A DNA stretch of 64,000 nucleotides from Amoebidium appalachense (taxonomy: Eukaryota; Ichthyosporea): positions 20,088,001 to 20,152,000 of the forward strand of contig CAVNZM010000001.1 of assembly GCA_963693365.1 (NCBI GenBank), written 5' to 3'. Of the stretch, positions 62,585-64,000 are shown piece by piece. Below the pieces are notes generated by a model. That model ran no database searches. It was not told the origin of the DNA and saw only the letters and a list, made by a program, of their open reading frames with translations. Each line of letters starts with the position of its first letter. Position 1 is the stretch's first letter. Position numbers and translations under genes: made by a program.

Positions 62585-64000
62585 CACACACACACTGACA
62601 ATGCGCTCAGACACATCCATTTGAATTAATTTCCTTAAGGGGATCTATCGGGTGATTTTTCGAGGGTCTGCCGCTGTGCGATTGGTCGATGAACATCCAA
62701 TCATAGAATTACGAGCCACCAGACTAACCTTTCATGGTTAGCATAGATCCAGTATTTCCAGTGGTGTACTGTATTCCCATTTTACCAGCGCCGCGATGAC
62801 AGCATGACCATAGACGCAATAAACAGTGGATAATGTAATGATCCAATGGAAAAGGCCATAGGTATTTGCGGGTTTTTATACCGCCGTGGCCCACACATAC
62901 GCCTTCCCGCCACAAGTTTTTGAATTCAAAAAAAAAAGAAGGCTGGTCGGCACAGCCGAGCATAACGGCCGGCCAAGCGGTGCTGGCCACGCTCGCTGGG
63001 CATTGTGCTTCAGAGAGCAGGCCACTCTAGCAATGCTTGAGAACGCATGGCCCTGGGTGTTTCCACTACGCTCCAACTATGTCCATTACATAGGCAAAAC
63101 ATTGAGCCTGACTTCAAGCCAATACACAGGTTAAATTGACCAGTATAATGTTGCTCGCAGGCATCATGACGCAATAAATGTTCATCAATATGAGTAATGA
63201 TTACATGCAGTTAACCTGCAAAAATGTATCTTTACATGTATCGTAAGGGAGCTTTGCAAAAACGCGCCCTTTCCACTGCTTTTGACAGTTCATGCATGGC
63301 GGCTGCAACAACGATCTATGTCCTAGCAACCAATCAGAGGGCGGCCCAATCCACAAACATTGGCGCCAAAATCGGGACAACGCCCATGTGATTGGCCAAA
63401 AATGGCCAAGCCGATGCGCAATGGACCAATTGTCCGCGAGCAGGGAAAACACAACTTTCCTGGAACCAGAGGAGTGTAAACCAAACGCGTACTAGCGGTA
63501 AAGTAGGGTTTAGACCCTAGATTATAGCTGCGCATTTGCTCTGAACCCCCCCCAACCTCAATAAATAATGTTTTCTTATTATGCCCGAGGGCCAAATGGA
63601 AGCCGATTTCTTTCCACATGCCCGTAGATGGTACTTGTATAATACACTAAGATAAGGCAATATGGAAGTATACTTTGGAATTTAGCTGAAGCAAAAAGGC
63701 TTCCATTTGGCCCTCGGGCATGTCAAAAAACGACGTTCTGGCAATTTTGAAAACGCAATACGAACTTTTTTTTTCTAATTGAAGTAGTGGGGACAAAAAA
63801 ACACACACGGTGATTACGCTATACTACTCCCCATTACAAGGCTCTTTTCCATTGGCCAATTTAACTACGGATGGCCGCAGATAATCTTGTCATTAAGGAT
63901 GCGGCGCCTTATTGGATCGCAATCACCCATTTGCTTTACTAGGAAATAGGCGCCACTATGAGCGGAAACGTCACCCAGTAGATCCCCTTAAAGTGTCTCC
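62506..64000. promoter_or_regulatory. CCAAT-rich upstream region to the end of the window
   Basis: Poly-C at 62547-62582 just before the coiled-coil gene. Inverted CCAAT at 62681-62685 and CCAAT at 62697-62701 could serve that gene. A dense set follows at 63330-63334, 63346-63350, 63391-63395, 63426-63430, 63851-63860 and 63911-63915, with the E2F-like palindrome TTGGCGCCAAAA at 63360-63371. No coding exon recognised. The second cluster may belong to a gene beyond the window. Confidence 0.45.
63581..63721. repeat. perfect 23-bp inverted repeat, 141 bp overall
   Basis: Arms at 63581-63603 and 63699-63721 are exact reverse complements (left arm begins ATGCCCGAGGGCCAAATGGA), separated by 95 bases. 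It could be a hairpin or a tiny MITE. No coding sequence within. Confidence 0.85.

Overview
This is a eukaryotic nuclear window. All confident genes are split by GT-AG spliceosomal introns of roughly 0.3 to 1.9 kb, and the spaces between exons are saturated with microsatellites ((CA)n/(GT)n, (CT)n/(GA)n) and very long poly-C/poly-G runs. The gene set (ADCK2-like kinase, TIM29-like translocase subunit, ABHD8-like domain, MARVEL protein) points to an opisthokont, most likely a holozoan (an early-branching animal or a unicellular relative). I cannot name the species. No tRNA, rRNA or CRISPR array was seen. Single-base frame slips inside homopolymers in two otherwise well-conserved genes suggest a long-read assembly with residual indels.

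Layout. 13-4549 (+): 3' part of an ADCK2-type mitochondrial UbiB kinase. 4550-9699: repeat-rich intergenic DNA. 9700-16629 (+): seven-exon gene joining an ABHD8-like alpha/beta-hydrolase domain to an mRNA-capping-type RNA triphosphatase/tyrosine phosphatase domain; the hydrolase nucleophile Ser is a Gly. 18824-22351 (+): four-exon TIM29-like inner-membrane translocase subunit. 25253-31901 (-) and 33597-40796 (+): a head-to-head pair of large paralogous genes (about 1.2 and 1.1 thousand residues) of a family I do not recognise, with the same four-exon structure and the same intron phases. They share a 1.7 kb divergent promoter region with CCAAT and E2F-like sites. 47652-50883 (+): four-exon MARVEL (synaptogyrin-like) four-helix membrane protein. 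54665-56488 (-): a Pro/Ser-rich, acidic-tailed protein, partly resolved. 61425-62505 (-): small three-exon coiled-coil protein. The last 1.4 kb is CCAAT-rich and looks like promoter DNA.

Between the genes lie a dispersed repeat family that ends in a poly-C tract (at least a dozen copies on both strands, including a head-to-tail array at 40.8-41.6 kb), a 532-bp foldback element with terminal inverted repeats inserted in CA-repeat DNA (43803-44334), C-run/A-run compound tracts always in the same order, and several minisatellites. The (CA)n repeats sit directly against 15 of the 27 acceptor sites I could place, so microsatellite and splice site have become the same sequence.

The genes do not form one pathway. 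Two are mitochondrial (coenzyme Q-type kinase, TIM22-complex subunit). The duplicated divergent pair is the strongest candidate for something undescribed.
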